Of a stretch of 64,000 nt of DNA, positions 46,636-58,269 are shown piece by piece. Below the pieces are notes generated by a model, which saw nothing but the letters and a program-made list of their open reading frames with translations, did no database searches and was not told the origin of the DNA. This stretch comes from Croceibacterium sp. TMG7-5b_MA50 (GTDB taxonomy: Bacteria; Pseudomonadota; Alphaproteobacteria; Sphingomonadales; Sphingomonadaceae): positions 1,940,001 to 2,004,000 of the forward strand of contig NZ_CP156082.1 of NCBI RefSeq assembly GCF_039830145.1. Direction: 5' to 3'. Numbering within the stretch: position 1 is the stretch's first letter; each line of letters starts with the position of its first letter. The position numbers and the translations under genes were made by a program.

Positions 46636-48039
46636 TCAGGTGGCGGACCAGCCGCCGCCGAGCGCACGGAACAGGTCGATCTGCGCGGTGGAGACCAGGG
46701 CATCCTGCGCCGCCAGCGCGGCGCGGGTTTCCGCCAGCGTGCGTTCCGCATCCAGCCGTTCTAGCGAGTTGATGCGGCCTTCCCGCTGCTGCGCGCGCAC
46801 GATGGTGGCGGCGCGTTCGGCCTGCAACGTCGCCAACTGCAACGCGCTCCGCCGCTCCAGCGCGCCGGCGTAGGTGGCGAGCGCGGTCTCCGTTTCCTGC
46901 AGGGCGGTCAGCACCGTCCCGTCGAAGGCGGCGAGGCGCCCTTGCGTGTCCGCTTCCGCCGCGTCGATCCGGGCGCGCACGGCCTCGTTGTTCGGGAACG
47001 TCCAGCTCAGCAGCGGGCCGAGCAGCCAGCGGAACGGCCCGCCGGTGAAGAAATCACCAATGTCGGTGCCGGTGGAACCGACCCCCGCCGCCAGCGAGAT
47101 GCGCGGGTAGAGGTCGGCCGTCGCCACGCCGATGCGCGCGGTGTCCGCCGCCACTCGCCGCTCCGCCGCGCGTATATCCGGTCGGCGGGCGAGCAATTGC
47201 GCCCCGTCGCCCACCGGCAGCGGTTGCGTGATCTCCAGCACCAGGGAGCGTTCGCCAGCGACCGCCGGCAGTTCGGCCGGCGCCCGCCCGGTCAGCGTGG
47301 CGAGGCGGAACAGCGCACCCGCGCGTGCCGCCTCCAGCGCCGGGATCTCCGCCACGCGCTGTTCGCGCAAGGTGGCGATGCGCGACACGGCTAGGCCGGT
47401 CTCGAATCCTTCGTCATACCGGCGCTGCGTCAGGCCGAGAGACTGGTCGAGCAACGCGACGATATCCTGCGCCACGGCGATCCGCGCGGCGAAACCGGCC
47501 GCATCGGCGTAGGCGCGGGTGGTTTCTGCAACCACCATCACCCGCACCGCGTCGGCATCGGCATCCGCCGCGGCGAGGTCGGCGCGTGCCGCCTCCACAT
47601 TGCGGCTGACGCGGCCGAACAGGTCGACCTCGTACGAGACGTCGAGCCCGCCATCGATCCGCCACTGCTCCCGATAGAAGCCGGGCAGAGTCTGGATCTG
47701 CGGCACCCGGTTGTAGGTCGCGCCCGCGCCCACCTGTGTCTGCGGCAGGCGGTCCGCACCCACGCCGCGCAAAGCGGCACGGGCACGGGCGATGCGCGCC
47801 ACCGCCTGTCTGATGTCGGTGTTGGCGGCCAATGCGTCGGCCACCAGGCCGTCCAGCACAGGGTCGTCATACATCCGCCACCAGTCCGCCGGCAGCGGCT
47901 CGGGCGTGAAGTTCACGTTGTCGGCGGCGATGAACGGGCCGGACTCCACCGCGCGGGGGGTGGATGCGGTGTAGTCCGGCCCCACGGCGCAGCCCGACAG
48001 GGCAAGCGCGGTGACGGCGAGAAGCGAGTTGCGGATCAT
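46636..48039 (-). CDS. RND efflux outer-membrane factor (NodT/OprM family lipoprotein)
   Basis: The 467-residue lipoprotein (signal ALALSGCAVGPDY, Cys17) has two OEP/TolC-like repeats rich in alpha-helical coiled coil (RQAVARIARARAALRGVGA; LERLDAERTLAETRAALAAQ). It forms the trimeric outer-membrane tunnel of a tripartite pump. It is the last gene of the leftward operon adaptor - pump - outer-membrane factor, eight bases after the pump stop. The lipobox start at 48039 is preferred over longer frames that run into the pump gene. Confidence 0.94.
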   Translation of the reverse strand: MIRNSLLAVTALALSGCAVGPDYTASTPRAVESGPFIAADNVNFTPEPLPADWWRMYDDPVLDGLVADALAANTDIRQAVARIARARAALRGVGADRLPQTQVGAGATYNRVPQIQTLPGFYREQWRIDGGLDVSYEVDLFGRVSRNVEAARADLAAADADADAVRVMVVAETTRAYADAAGFAARIAVAQDIVALLDQSLGLTQRRYDEGFETGLAVSRIATLREQRVAEIPALEAARAGALFRLATLTGRAPAELPAVAGERSLVLEITQPLPVGDGAQLLARRPDIRAAERRVAADTARIGVATADLYPRISLAAGVGSTGTDIGDFFTGGPFRWLLGPLLSWTFPNNEAVRARIDAAEADTQGRLAAFDGTVLTALQETETALATYAGALERRSALQLATLQAERAATIVRAQQREGRINSLERLDAERTLAETRAALAAQDALVSTAQIDLFRALGGGWSAT

Positions 48040-48047
48040 GACGGCAC

Positions 48048-51000
48048 CTATTCGGCAGGCTGCAGCAACGGGTCGCTGCCGGTGTTGGGCTTGCGGCGCA
48101 TGGCGGCGAGGTGATCGCCCAGCGCGCGGCTGACGACATAGAAGGTCGGCGTGAAGAACAGGCCGAAGCCGGTGACGCCAAGCATGCCGAAGCACACCGC
48201 CGTCCCCAGCGCCTGCCGCAGTTCCGCCCCCGCGCCGGTCGCGGTCACCAGCGGCACCGCACCCAGGATGAAGGCGAAACTGGTCATCAGGATGGGGCGC
48301 AGCCGGGTGATCGCCGCCTCCACCGCAGCCTCGACCGGGGTCATCCCGTTTTCCTCGCCCTGCCGCGCGAACTCCACGATCAGGATCGCGTTCTTGGCGG
48401 CGAGCGCGATCAGCACGACCAGGCCGATCTGCGTCAGCACATTGTTGTCCATGCCGCGCAGGTTCACGCCGATCATCGCCGCGAGCAGGCACATCGGCAC
48501 GATCAGGATGATCGCCAGCGGCATCACCAGGCTCTCGTACTGCGCCGCCAGCACCAGGAAGACGAGCAGCACGGCCAGCGCGAACACCACCGCCGCGGTG
48601 TTCCCGGCAAAGCGCTGCTGATAGGCGATGCCCGTCCATTCATAGTCGTAGCCACCGGTCAGCGTCGCATCGGCAACCCCCTCCATAGTGGCGAGCGACT
48701 GCCCGCTGGAATAACCGGGCGCGGTGTCGCCATCGACGGCGACGGCCGGTGCCAGGTTGTAGCGGGTGACGCGGTACGGCCCGGTCGTGTCGCTGAGGTT
48801 CGCGACCGATCCCAGCGGCACCATGGCCCCGTTGTCGCTGCGGGTCTGCAGCTGCGCCACGTCGCTCGCGCTATCGCGGAACGGCGCGTCGGCCTGCGCC
48901 GTCACGCGGAACGTGCGGCCGAGCAGGTTGAAGTCGTTCACGAAGGACGACCCCAGATACACGCTCAGCGTCTCGAACACGCGGGCCGGCGACACGCCCA
49001 GGATCTGGGCCTTATCACGGTCGATGTCGGCGCGCACGCGCGGGGTGGCGGTGTTGAAGAAGGTGTAGACGCCGGCCATCCCTTCCTGCTGGTTGGCCTG
49101 CGCGATCACGGCATTGGCCATCTTCTCCAGCTCCCGGTAACCGGCGCCGTTACGGTCCTGCACCATCATGCGGAAACCCCCGGCGGAGCCGATGCCGCGG
49201 ATGATCGGCGGCTTTACCACCATCAGCCGGGCACCCTGGATGTCGGCGGTGGCCTTCATCGCCTCGCCCATCAGCGCATCGACCGTCTGCCCCTTGGCGG
49301 CGCGCTCCTCGAAATCGTCAAGCACCCAGTAGGCCGCGGCGGAGCTGGCGCTCTGCGTCTCGGACGTGCCGTCGAAACCGGACAGCATGACCGTATTGCT
49401 GATGCCGGGGATCTTCAGCATGCGCCCGGCGATGTCCTTCATCACGGCATCGGTGCGGCTGGTGGCGGAACCCGGCGGCAACTGGATCACAGTCAGGAAG
49501 TAACCCTGATCCTGCTGCGGGACGAAGCCGGTGGGTGTCGCCGACAGGGCGAAGCCGGTCAGGCCGATCAGCACCACATAGGTCGCCATCACCCGGCGTG
49601 GCATGGCGACCAGCCGCGCGGTCCACCGACCATAGGCGGCGCTGAACCGGTCAAAACCGCGGTTGAAGCCATCGCCCGCACGCTCGATCCATTGCTGCCA
49701 GCGCGGGGCACTGGCAGGCAGGTGGCGATGCGGACGCAGCAGCAGGGCCGACAGCGCGGGCGACAGGGTCAGCGACACCACCAGCGAGATGATCGTCGCG
49801 GCCGAGATGGTGACGGCGAACTGCTGGTAGAACGCGCCCGACAGGCCGCCGATGAACAGCGTCGGCACGAACACCGCGCACAGCACCAGCACGATAGCGA
49901 TCAGCGCGGCGCCGACCTCGTCCATCGACCGGCGCGCCGCCTCCAACGGGGACATGCCTTCCGCCAGGTTGCGCTCCACATTCTCGACCACCACGATCGC
50001 GTCATCGACCACGATCCCGATCGCCAGCACCAGCCCGAACAGCGACAGGTTGTTCAGCGAATATCCGAGCATCGCCAGCACCGCGAAGGTGCCGATAAGG
50101 GAGACCGGAATGGCCAGCACGGGGATCACCGATGCGCGCCATTTCTGCAGGAAGACGATGATGACCAGCACCACCAGCACCACCGCCTCAATCAGCGTGT
50201 GAACCACGGCATCAACGGATTCCTGGATGAACTCCGTCGGGTTGTAGACGATGCGATATTCCAGGCCCGCCGGGAAGTCGGCGGCGATCTCCTCCATTTC
50301 GGCCTGCACTTCTTCGGCACTGGCCAGCGCGTTGCTGCCCGGCTGTTGCAGGACGGGGATGATGACCGAATCGCCGTTACCCAGATAGGCGCTAGTGCTG
50401 TAATCCTGCGCCCCCAGTTCCACGCGGGCGACGTCGCGCACACGGACCTGGCGCCCCTCCGCATCGGTGCGGATCACGACATTGCCGAACTGCGCGGGAT
50501 CGGTGAAGCGGCCCTGCGTCTCCACGTTCAGCTGGAATGCGGCGCCGGGGCTCGGCGACTGGCCGATCTGGCCGGCGGCGACCTGCACGTTCTGCGCCCG
50601 CAGCGCCTCCACGATGTCGCCGGCGGCGAGGCCGAGACCGGCGGCACGGCCGGGATCGATCCACACCCGCATGGCTAGCTCGCGCTGGCCGAACAGCTGC
50701 ACGTCGCCCACCCCTTCAATCCGGGCGAGCCGGTCGCGGATGCGCGTCTGGGCGTAGTTCGACATGTAGGCCCGGTCGAGCGACCCGTCGGGAGAGACGA
50801 GGTTCACCAGCAGCAGGAAGTCGGGCGTGGTCTTGCGGGTCACGATGCCCAGCCGCTGCACCTCTTCCGGCAGGCGCGGCGTGGCGATGGCCACGCGGTT
50901 CTGCACCAGCACCTGCGCCTCGTCGAGGTCGGTGCCCTGCTGGAAGGTGACGGTGATCGTGGTGCGCCCGTCACCTGTCGATTCGCTCGACAGGTAGAGC

Positions 51001-51230
51001 ATGCCGTCGACGCCGTTGATCTCCTGCTCGATCGGGTTGGCGACGGTCTCCGCCACCGTTTCGGCCGACGCGCCCGGATAGGTGGCGGTCACCTGCACGG
51101 TGGGTGGCACCACCTCCGGATACTGGCTGACCGGCAGGAAGAAGTAGCTGATGGCACCCACCAGCGTGATGATGACAGCGACCACGGCCGCGAAGATCGG
51201 CCGGTCGATGAAGAAGCGGGACAGGCGCAT
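48048..51230 (-). CDS. RND multidrug efflux pump, AcrB/MexB (HAE1) family
   Basis: This 1060-residue inner-membrane transporter has twelve helices and two large periplasmic loops. Family hallmarks are the N terminus MRLSRFFIDRPIFAAVVAV, the proton-relay aspartates in GIVVDDAIVVVEN, and the helix-10 lysine in AAKNAILIVEFA. It exchanges protons for export of amphiphilic drugs, solvents or bile-like compounds through the adaptor and outer-membrane factor. The full length suggests an intact pump. It lies 26 bases after the adaptor stop, in an operon with it. Confidence 0.97.
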   Translation of the reverse strand: MRLSRFFIDRPIFAAVVAVIITLVGAISYFFLPVSQYPEVVPPTVQVTATYPGASAETVAETVANPIEQEINGVDGMLYLSSESTGDGRTTITVTFQQGTDLDEAQVLVQNRVAIATPRLPEEVQRLGIVTRKTTPDFLLLVNLVSPDGSLDRAYMSNYAQTRIRDRLARIEGVGDVQLFGQRELAMRVWIDPGRAAGLGLAAGDIVEALRAQNVQVAAGQIGQSPSPGAAFQLNVETQGRFTDPAQFGNVVIRTDAEGRQVRVRDVARVELGAQDYSTSAYLGNGDSVIIPVLQQPGSNALASAEEVQAEMEEIAADFPAGLEYRIVYNPTEFIQESVDAVVHTLIEAVVLVVLVIIVFLQKWRASVIPVLAIPVSLIGTFAVLAMLGYSLNNLSLFGLVLAIGIVVDDAIVVVENVERNLAEGMSPLEAARRSMDEVGAALIAIVLVLCAVFVPTLFIGGLSGAFYQQFAVTISAATIISLVVSLTLSPALSALLLRPHRHLPASAPRWQQWIERAGDGFNRGFDRFSAAYGRWTARLVAMPRRVMATYVVLIGLTGFALSATPTGFVPQQDQGYFLTVIQLPPGSATSRTDAVMKDIAGRMLKIPGISNTVMLSGFDGTSETQSASSAAAYWVLDDFEERAAKGQTVDALMGEAMKATADIQGARLMVVKPPIIRGIGSAGGFRMMVQDRNGAGYRELEKMANAVIAQANQQEGMAGVYTFFNTATPRVRADIDRDKAQILGVSPARVFETLSVYLGSSFVNDFNLLGRTFRVTAQADAPFRDSASDVAQLQTRSDNGAMVPLGSVANLSDTTGPYRVTRYNLAPAVAVDGDTAPGYSSGQSLATMEGVADATLTGGYDYEWTGIAYQQRFAGNTAAVVFALAVLLVFLVLAAQYESLVMPLAIILIVPMCLLAAMIGVNLRGMDNNVLTQIGLVVLIALAAKNAILIVEFARQGEENGMTPVEAAVEAAITRLRPILMTSFAFILGAVPLVTATGAGAELRQALGTAVCFGMLGVTGFGLFFTPTFYVVSRALGDHLAAMRRKPNTGSDPLLQPAE

Positions 51231-51256
51231 GGGAAAGGTCCTGGATTCGCGCGCGC

Positions 51257-52468
51257 TTACTGCGCGGCGCTGATGCGGCCATTACGGGTCTGAACAGAGC
51301 CGCCGGGCATGGCGAGCTGCGTGCCATCGATGACCACCCGGTCGTTGGGGGCGAGTCCACCGGTTACAACGCGCAGGCCATCCACGATCGGGCCGAGCGT
51401 GACGGGCTTGCTCGCCACCTTGCCGTCTTGCCCGACCACCAGCAGCAGCTTGCGCGTCTGATCCGTCTGCACGGCGGTGTCGGGCACCAGCAGGGCGTCG
51501 ACCTGCCCGCCGCCGCTCGCCATCCGCATGTTGCCGAACATGCCGGGGCTGAGGAAATTGTCCGGATTGCGGATGATGGCACGGGCGCGGATCGTGCCCG
51601 ATTGCGGGTCCAGGCCGTTGTCGGTGAAGTCCAACGTGCCGCGACGGCTGTATTCCGTCTCGTCCGCCAGGCGGATCTCCACCGGCGCGCCGTTCGCCAG
51701 GCCGTCGCGCCGCCCCTGCAGGAACGATGCCTCCGATCCGTCGAACGTGAAGTAGAGCGGATCGGTCGCGTTGATCGTGGTCAGCAGCGTGGCACTGCTG
51801 CCCTCGCCCGCGGACACCAGATTGCCGGGATCGATCCGCCGGTCGGAAATGCGGCCAGCGATCGGTGCGCGGACGGTGGTGAACTCCACATCCAGCGCCC
51901 GGCTCTGCACGCGGGCGCGGGCAGCCTCCACCGCGGCGCGGGTGGCGGTGACACGGGCGCGCAGGGCATCGAGCTCGCTGCGGCTGACCGCATCATCCTC
52001 GACCAGCCGCTGCGCACGGGCGAGGTCCGCCTCCGCCAGGGACAGATCGCTGCGGGCGGTGGCGACGCCTGCCTGCGCCTCGGCCAGAGCGGCGCGGTAG
52101 GGACGCGGATCAATGGTGAAGAGCGGCTGCCCGGCACGGACGATCTCGCCGTCGGTGAAATGCACCGCCGTCACCTGGCCGGAGACGCGGGGGCGCAGCT
52201 CCACGCTGCGGCTTGCCTCGAACCGGCCGATGTAATCGTCCCACAGCGTAACCTGACGCTGCAGCGGGGTGGCGACGGTCACCACCGGCTCCAGCGGAGC
52301 CACGGCCGGCGCCTCGCGCCCGCCGAGCAACCACCAGGCGAGCACCAGCACCGCCAGGATCGCGGCGATCCAGCCGGCAAGGCGCAGGCGTGGGCGCGAA
52401 GCGCCCGGCACCGTTCCCACGGTGTCGCGGGGCAGGTCGCTGATCGGGATGGGGGTCATGTCGCTCAT
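51257..52468 (-). CDS. RND efflux periplasmic adaptor (AcrA/MexA family)
   Basis: The 403-residue membrane-fusion protein has an N-terminal membrane anchor (LAGWIAAILAVLVLAWWLLGG), a lipoyl domain (VSGQVTAVHFTDGEIVRAGQPL), a coiled-coil hairpin and a beta-barrel (VEFTTVRAPIAGRISDRRID). It links the inner-membrane pump to the outer-membrane factor. GAGAGAG upstream supports ATG 52468. It is the first gene of the operon; a TetR-like repressor gene lies upstream on the same strand, with AGTATGTAAT sites in both promoter regions. Confidence 0.95.
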   Translation of the reverse strand: MSDMTPIPISDLPRDTVGTVPGASRPRLRLAGWIAAILAVLVLAWWLLGGREAPAVAPLEPVVTVATPLQRQVTLWDDYIGRFEASRSVELRPRVSGQVTAVHFTDGEIVRAGQPLFTIDPRPYRAALAEAQAGVATARSDLSLAEADLARAQRLVEDDAVSRSELDALRARVTATRAAVEAARARVQSRALDVEFTTVRAPIAGRISDRRIDPGNLVSAGEGSSATLLTTINATDPLYFTFDGSEASFLQGRRDGLANGAPVEIRLADETEYSRRGTLDFTDNGLDPQSGTIRARAIIRNPDNFLSPGMFGNMRMASGGGQVDALLVPDTAVQTDQTRKLLLVVGQDGKVASKPVTLGPIVDGLRVVTGGLAPNDRVVIDGTQLAMPGGSVQTRNGRISAAQ

Positions 52469-52638
52469 GGCTCTCTCGCGGATAGCGGGCACGGCACCGC
52501 GCCTCCGAAAGCCAGGGGCTGACGGGCGGGACGGGGCAGCACTGCGGTATGGGTCGTCGTGGCTGGAACACACGCGATCACTGCCGGACCGGGCACAACC
52601 CTTCTGTCCGTCAGCTCACCCGCTGTTCTATACTGCTA

Positions 52639-52648
52639 AGTATGTAAT
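52639..52648. promoter_or_regulatory. AGTATGTAAT site upstream of the efflux operon
   Basis: AGTATGTAAT at 52639-52648 lies 171 bases upstream of the adaptor start and belongs to an inverted repeat ATACT-GCTA-AGTAT. The same decamer lies upstream of the TetR gene at 53313-53322. Confidence 0.5.
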
Positions 52649-52708
52649 CAGCCGTTCAGGCGCAAGAGCCTTTTTGTACCGGCCAGTATTTTTCTGGCGA
52701 GATAACGC

Positions 52709-53305
52709 TCAGCGCCCCGGCCAAAGCGCCAGCGTGGCGTCGGCGACCTTTTCCAGATCCTCCCGCGGAACGCCCTGACTCGCCTGCATGGCGATACCCT
52801 GGAAGACGGCGGACAGGTAACGGGTGATCGCCTCCGCCTCGATCGGGACGGTGAAGTCGCCTTCGTCGATCCCGCGCTGCATGCGCGCGACGATCGCCTG
52901 ACGCGATGATTCGGCGCGGCACTGGATATGGTCACGGATGCCCGCCCCATCGCCATTGCAGGTCATGGTGGCGATCACGCCCAGGCAGCCGGGGCAGTCG
53001 CTGGTGATGTTGGCGATGTTCCCGCGCAGCAACCGCTCCGCCACGGCGCGGGCGGTGGGCGCCTCCAGCGCGGCATGGACATAGGCCATCTTCTCCGCCT
53101 CGTAGAGGTCGAGTGCCTGCTTGAACAAGGCTTCCTTGTTGCCGAACGCCGCATACAGGCTGGGCCGGGTGATCCCCATCGCCTCCGTCAGATCGGTCAG
53201 CGACGCAGCATCGTACCCCTTGCTCCAGAACACGCGCAACGCGGCGGCCAGCGCCTCGTCCGTATCAAATTCGCGCGGTCGACCTCGGGTGGCAAGCTTT
53301 TCCAT
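52709..53305 (-). CDS. TetR/AcrR-family repressor
   Basis: The 198-residue regulator has an N-terminal helix-turn-helix (DEALAAALRVFWSKGYDAASLTDLTEAMGI then TRPSLYAAFGNKEALF) and a ligand-binding C-terminal domain with a Cys pair (SDCPGCLGV). It most likely represses the adjacent RND operon and itself, with an effector that is a pump substrate. A 240-base gap separates it from the adaptor gene. The shared AGTATGTAAT element upstream of both genes supports this. Confidence 0.92.
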   Translation of the reverse strand: MEKLATRGRPREFDTDEALAAALRVFWSKGYDAASLTDLTEAMGITRPSLYAAFGNKEALFKQALDLYEAEKMAYVHAALEAPTARAVAERLLRGNIANITSDCPGCLGVIATMTCNGDGAGIRDHIQCRAESSRQAIVARMQRGIDEGDFTVPIEAEAITRYLSAVFQGIAMQASQGVPREDLEKVADATLALWPGR

Positions 53306-53312
53306 ATCAAGC

Positions 53313-53322
53313 AGTATGTAAT
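53313..53322. promoter_or_regulatory. AGTATGTAAT site upstream of the TetR gene
   Basis: The decamer AGTATGTAAT at 53313-53322 ends a few bases upstream of the TetR start codon, overlapping its ribosome-site region. It matches the site before the efflux operon and would allow autorepression. Confidence 0.5.
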
Positions 53323-53427
53323 AGCGATCGCCTGCAAGTCCAGCAGGTTACCATCACGCCTACGGCGGATTTGTAGCAGCATGACACGGGATCGGCGCCG
53401 GGCGGGCCATGATCGCCCGCCGAAGAA

Positions 53428-53514
53428 TGGTGCCCAGAAGAGGACTCGAACCTCCACGCCCTTGCGAGCGCCAGCACCTGAAGCTGGTGCGTCTACCAAT
53501 TCCGCCATCTGGGC
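53428..53514 (-). tRNA. tRNA-Leu (anticodon CAG)
   Basis: On the minus strand the acceptor GCCCAGA pairs with TCTGGGC, the anticodon arm is CCAGC-TTCAGGT-GCTGG, a long class II variable arm (CGCTCGCAAGGGCG) is present, the T arm reads GAGG-TTCGAGT-CCTC, and CCA is encoded. All features fit tRNA-Leu(CAG). Confidence 0.97.
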
Positions 53515-53707
53515 ACGGGCGCCTCGGTCATCGCTGCCGGGGCGCTAGGTAGGAGCGGGCCACTAGCCGCGCCATCGCGGGCCGTCAACACGGCAAATCA
53601 GATTTCCTGCGCGCTTGCAGCATTGCAGGGCTTGCGGCATGGCACCGGGCACATTCGCAAGGGCCCGCCCCATCGCGGCGGCGGCGCAGGACAGTTTGGA
53701 AATGGGC

Positions 53708-54655
53708 ATGGCGCAGCGCGACGATCTTCAGAACAAGCTGGTGGTGCTGATCGGCGGCAGCGGCTTCATCGGCTCGCACGTGGCGCAGGATCTGCTGCGC
53801 CGGGGTGCGCGGCTGCGGATCGCGGCGCGCAATCCCGAACAGGCGTACAATTTGCGTCCGCTGGCCAATCTGGGCCAGATGCAGTTCGCCCGCTGCGACG
53901 TGACGAAGCGCGACAGCATCGCCCATGCGATGCAGGGCGCTGATGCCGCCGCCTACCTGGTCGGCACATTCGGCAAACAAGCGCAGGCGCTGCAGGCCGA
54001 TGGTGCCGGGATGGCCGCATCCTACGCCGCGCAGCAGGGTGCGACGGCCTTCACCTACGTTTCCGCCATCGGGGCCGAGGCGGGCAGCGACAGCCTGTAT
54101 GCCCGCAGCAAGGCGGATGGAGAGCGGCAGGTGCTGGAGGCGTTCCCCGCCGCCACGATCCTGCGCCCCTCCGTGCTGTTCGGGGAGGATGACCAGTTCA
54201 TCAACATGTTCGCCCGGCTGATCAGCCAGTTCCCGCTGCTGCCGGTGTTCGGCGCCGAAGCCCGCCTGCAGCCGGTGTGGGTCGATGACGTCGCCGCCGC
54301 GGTCACCGCGGCGCTCACCGATCCGCAGCAGCATGGCGGCAAGACATACGAGCTGGCCGGGCCGGACGTGCTGACCATGGGCGAGATCAACCGGCGCCTC
54401 GCCGCGGCGCAGGGGCGCGACCGCAAGTTCTGGAACGTGCCGGATGGCCTCGCCGGCGTGTTCGCCAGCCTGCCGGGTACGCCGATGGGCCCAGACCAGT
54501 GGAAGCTGCTGCAACGTGGCAGTGTGGCCAGCGGCGCCATGCCGGGTCTGGCGGACATGGGCATCACCCCCCACCCGCTCAGCCTGTTCCTCGAGCGCTG
54601 GATGCTGCGCTACCGCAAGGCGGGCCGATTCGGGATCAAGACCGAAAGCGCCTGA
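53708..54655 (+). CDS. NDUFA9-like NAD(P)-binding protein (complex I-associated family)
   Basis: This atypical short-chain-dehydrogenase-fold protein of about 315 residues has a nucleotide-binding start VVLIGGSGFIGSHVAQDLL and the SDR-like YARSKADGE segment. It aligns with bacterial relatives of mitochondrial complex I subunit NDUFA9, common in Alphaproteobacteria; a redox or assembly role is inferred. ATG 53708 is chosen because GGA lies about eight bases upstream; ATG 53702 is equally in frame. It ends directly against the convergent NfeD gene. Confidence 0.88.
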   Translation: MAQRDDLQNKLVVLIGGSGFIGSHVAQDLLRRGARLRIAARNPEQAYNLRPLANLGQMQFARCDVTKRDSIAHAMQGADAAAYLVGTFGKQAQALQADGAGMAASYAAQQGATAFTYVSAIGAEAGSDSLYARSKADGERQVLEAFPAATILRPSVLFGEDDQFINMFARLISQFPLLPVFGAEARLQPVWVDDVAAAVTAALTDPQQHGGKTYELAGPDVLTMGEINRRLAAAQGRDRKFWNVPDGLAGVFASLPGTPMGPDQWKLLQRGSVASGAMPGLADMGITPHPLSLFLERWMLRYRKAGRFGIKTESA

Positions 54656-55135
54656 TCAGGGGATCAGCGGCGTTCCCGTGCTCTCGGGCTTCGCCAACGG
54701 TTCCACGACGAGCACCGTGCCGCGCACCCCGGTGACGCGGACGCGCTGCCCTGTCGGCAGGTCGGGTCCTTCCGCCAGCCACTCGCCATCGCCCAGTCGC
54801 ACCCGGCCCTGCCCGTCCGTCAGCGGCTCCACCACCAGCGCGACCTGTCCGATGGCTTGTGCCCCACGCCGGTTCAGCAAGGGATCGGGCCCTTCCAGCG
54901 GCTGCCGCTGCAGGAAACGGCGGGCGGAGAATACGGCGATGAGCGACAACGCGACGAAATCAATCACCTGCATGGGCAGGCTCGGCTCCACGAAGGCGGT
55001 CAGCACGCCGGTGGCGATGGCGGCGAGGGCCAGCCAGATCAGGTAGACGCCGGGCACCAGCATCTCCGTACCCGCCAGCACCAGCCCCAGCGTGATCCAG
55101 ACCCAGTGCGCCTCGATCCCGCCGAAACCGTCCAT
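54656..55135 (-). CDS. NfeD-family membrane protein
   Basis: The 159-residue protein has two to three transmembrane segments (WVWITLGLVLAGTEMLVPG, YLIWLALAAIATGVLTAFV) and a C-terminal OB-fold (GQVALVVEPLTDGQGRVRLG, GTVLVVEPLA). Short NfeD proteins pair with SPFH/stomatin proteins in membrane quality control. Its ATG overlaps the stop of the upstream SPFH gene by one base (TGATG), the usual operon arrangement, which strongly supports the call. Confidence 0.93.
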   Translation of the reverse strand: MDGFGGIEAHWVWITLGLVLAGTEMLVPGVYLIWLALAAIATGVLTAFVEPSLPMQVIDFVALSLIAVFSARRFLQRQPLEGPDPLLNRRGAQAIGQVALVVEPLTDGQGRVRLGDGEWLAEGPDLPTGQRVRVTGVRGTVLVVEPLAKPESTGTPLIP

Positions 55136-56118
55136 CAGCGGCGCACCACCGGCACCCCGGCCGGGGACGCGGCAGATGGCGGCGGGGCGGACACGTTCTG
55201 CCCGGCAGGATCACCCTTCCCCAGCACCTCCTTGGCCAGTTCACCGATGCCACCCAGAGTACCCATCAGCTGGGTCGCCTCCATCGGGAACAGGATGGTC
55301 TTGGCATTGGGTGATTCGGCGAACTTGGCGATCGCGCGGGTGTATTCCTGTGCCACGAAGTAGTTGATCGCCTGAGCACCCGATTGGCCGATCGCGTCGG
55401 AGACGAGCTGCGTCGCCTTGGCCTCCGCCTCCGCCCCGCGCTCGCGCGCCTCGGCCGCGCGGAAGGCGGCTTCGCGCTTGCCTTCCGCCGACAGGATGGC
55501 GCTCTGCTTCTCGCCCTCGGCGCGCAGGATGCGGCTGGCGCGGTCGCCTTCGGCCTCCAGGATCTCGGCGCGCTTCAGCCGCTCGGCCTTCATCTGGCGG
55601 GCCATCGCCTCGCTGATGTCGATCGGCGGGCGGATATCCTTGATCTCCACGCGCGTGATCTTGACGCCCCAAGGGCTGGTCGCGTGGTCGACGACGCTCA
55701 GCAGCTTGGCATTGATCTCGTCACGCTTGGACAGGGTCTCGTCGAGGTCCATGCTGCCCATGACGGTGCGCAGGTTGGTGGTGGTCAGCGCCATGATCGC
55801 GGTATTGAGGCCGTAGACCTCGTACGCCGCCTTGCCCGCGTCCAGCACCTGGAAGAACACCACTGCATCGACGCCGACCATCGCGTTGTCGCGCGTGATG
55901 ATCTCCTGCCCCGGGATATCGAGCACCTGTTCCATCATGTTGATCTTGCGCCCGACGCGATCAACGAAGGGCACGATCAGGTGCAGGCCAGGTTCGGCGG
56001 CCAGAGTGAACTTGCCCAGCCGTTCGACCGTATAGACGTAGCCCTGCTGGACCACGCGCACCGACATGAATAGGAACACCAGCAGCACCAGCACCAGTGC
56101 CACGAGCGCATAGATCAT
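55135..56118 (-). CDS. SPFH/band 7 (stomatin/prohibitin-like) protein
   Basis: This 327-residue protein is anchored by an N-terminal helix ([18 protein letters not shown]). A band-7 domain follows ([56 protein letters not shown]), then a long coiled coil ([20 protein letters not shown]) typical of bacterial stomatins and QmcA/HflK-like proteins that form membrane ring assemblies. It lies directly upstream of nfeD. A role in organising membrane proteases is inferred from the family. Confidence 0.95.
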   Translation of the reverse strand: MIYALVALVLVLLVFLFMSVRVVQQGYVYTVERLGKFTLAAEPGLHLIVPFVDRVGRKINMMEQVLDIPGQEIITRDNAMVGVDAVVFFQVLDAGKAAYEVYGLNTAIMALTTTNLRTVMGSMDLDETLSKRDEINAKLLSVVDHATSPWGVKITRVEIKDIRPPIDISEAMARQMKAERLKRAEILEAEGDRASRILRAEGEKQSAILSAEGKREAAFRAAEARERGAEAEAKATQLVSDAIGQSGAQAINYFVAQEYTRAIAKFAESPNAKTILFPMEATQLMGTLGGIGELAKEVLGKGDPAGQNVSAPPPSAASPAGVPVVRR

Positions 56119-56185
56119 CGTAATTCCTCCACCCTACCCCCGGCATGGTAGCCAAGGGCGGGGTAGGGGCAAGTGAAACCGGCGA

Positions 56186-57997
<1,812 letters not shown>

Positions 57998-58084
57998 GCG
58001 TTGTATGCTTTCGGTAAGGGAAGGAGTGCTGGCGCGCCCCTTAGCCGCGATGTCGCGATGCAACAAGGGCGGTGGCACAAGCGG

Positions 58085-58107
58085 AAGTTGACACTAAGTT
58101 GACACCT
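58085..58107 (-). repeat. Tandem 11-bp direct repeat upstream of typA
   Basis: On the minus strand GTGTCAACTTA is followed by GTGTCAACTT, a perfect 11-base-period direct repeat. It lies 88-110 bases upstream of the typA start. It matches the element at 12152-12173 with one base change in the core, and the flanking CGGCCCGG is also shared. Confidence 0.65.
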
Positions 58108-58117
58108 CCCGCACGGC

Positions 58118-58138
58118 CCGGCCGTCATGAACGGCCGG
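58118..58138. promoter_or_regulatory. CCGGCCGT hairpin beside the typA repeat
   Basis: CCGGCCGT (58118-58125) pairs perfectly with ACGGCCGG (58131-58138) around the loop CATGA. It lies ten bases beyond the direct repeat upstream of typA and about 130 bases upstream of the dienelactone-hydrolase gene. Confidence 0.4.
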
Positions 58139-58269
58139 ACGTGGGAGACCGCAGCGGGTCATGCCACACCGTGTATCGCGGCGCAGGGGTGTAGGAAAAT
58201 CCGGCGGTGCCTTGCCCTGCCCCGCACGCCCGCTAGACCAAGCGGCAGGCAGCCAGAGGATTACGGGCG

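Noticed and set aside
48111-50678. An 855-codon open frame on the plus strand opposite the RND pump
   Set aside because: The sequence is dominated by Arg, His, Gln and Asp without domains, while the opposing frame is an unmistakable AcrB-family protein.
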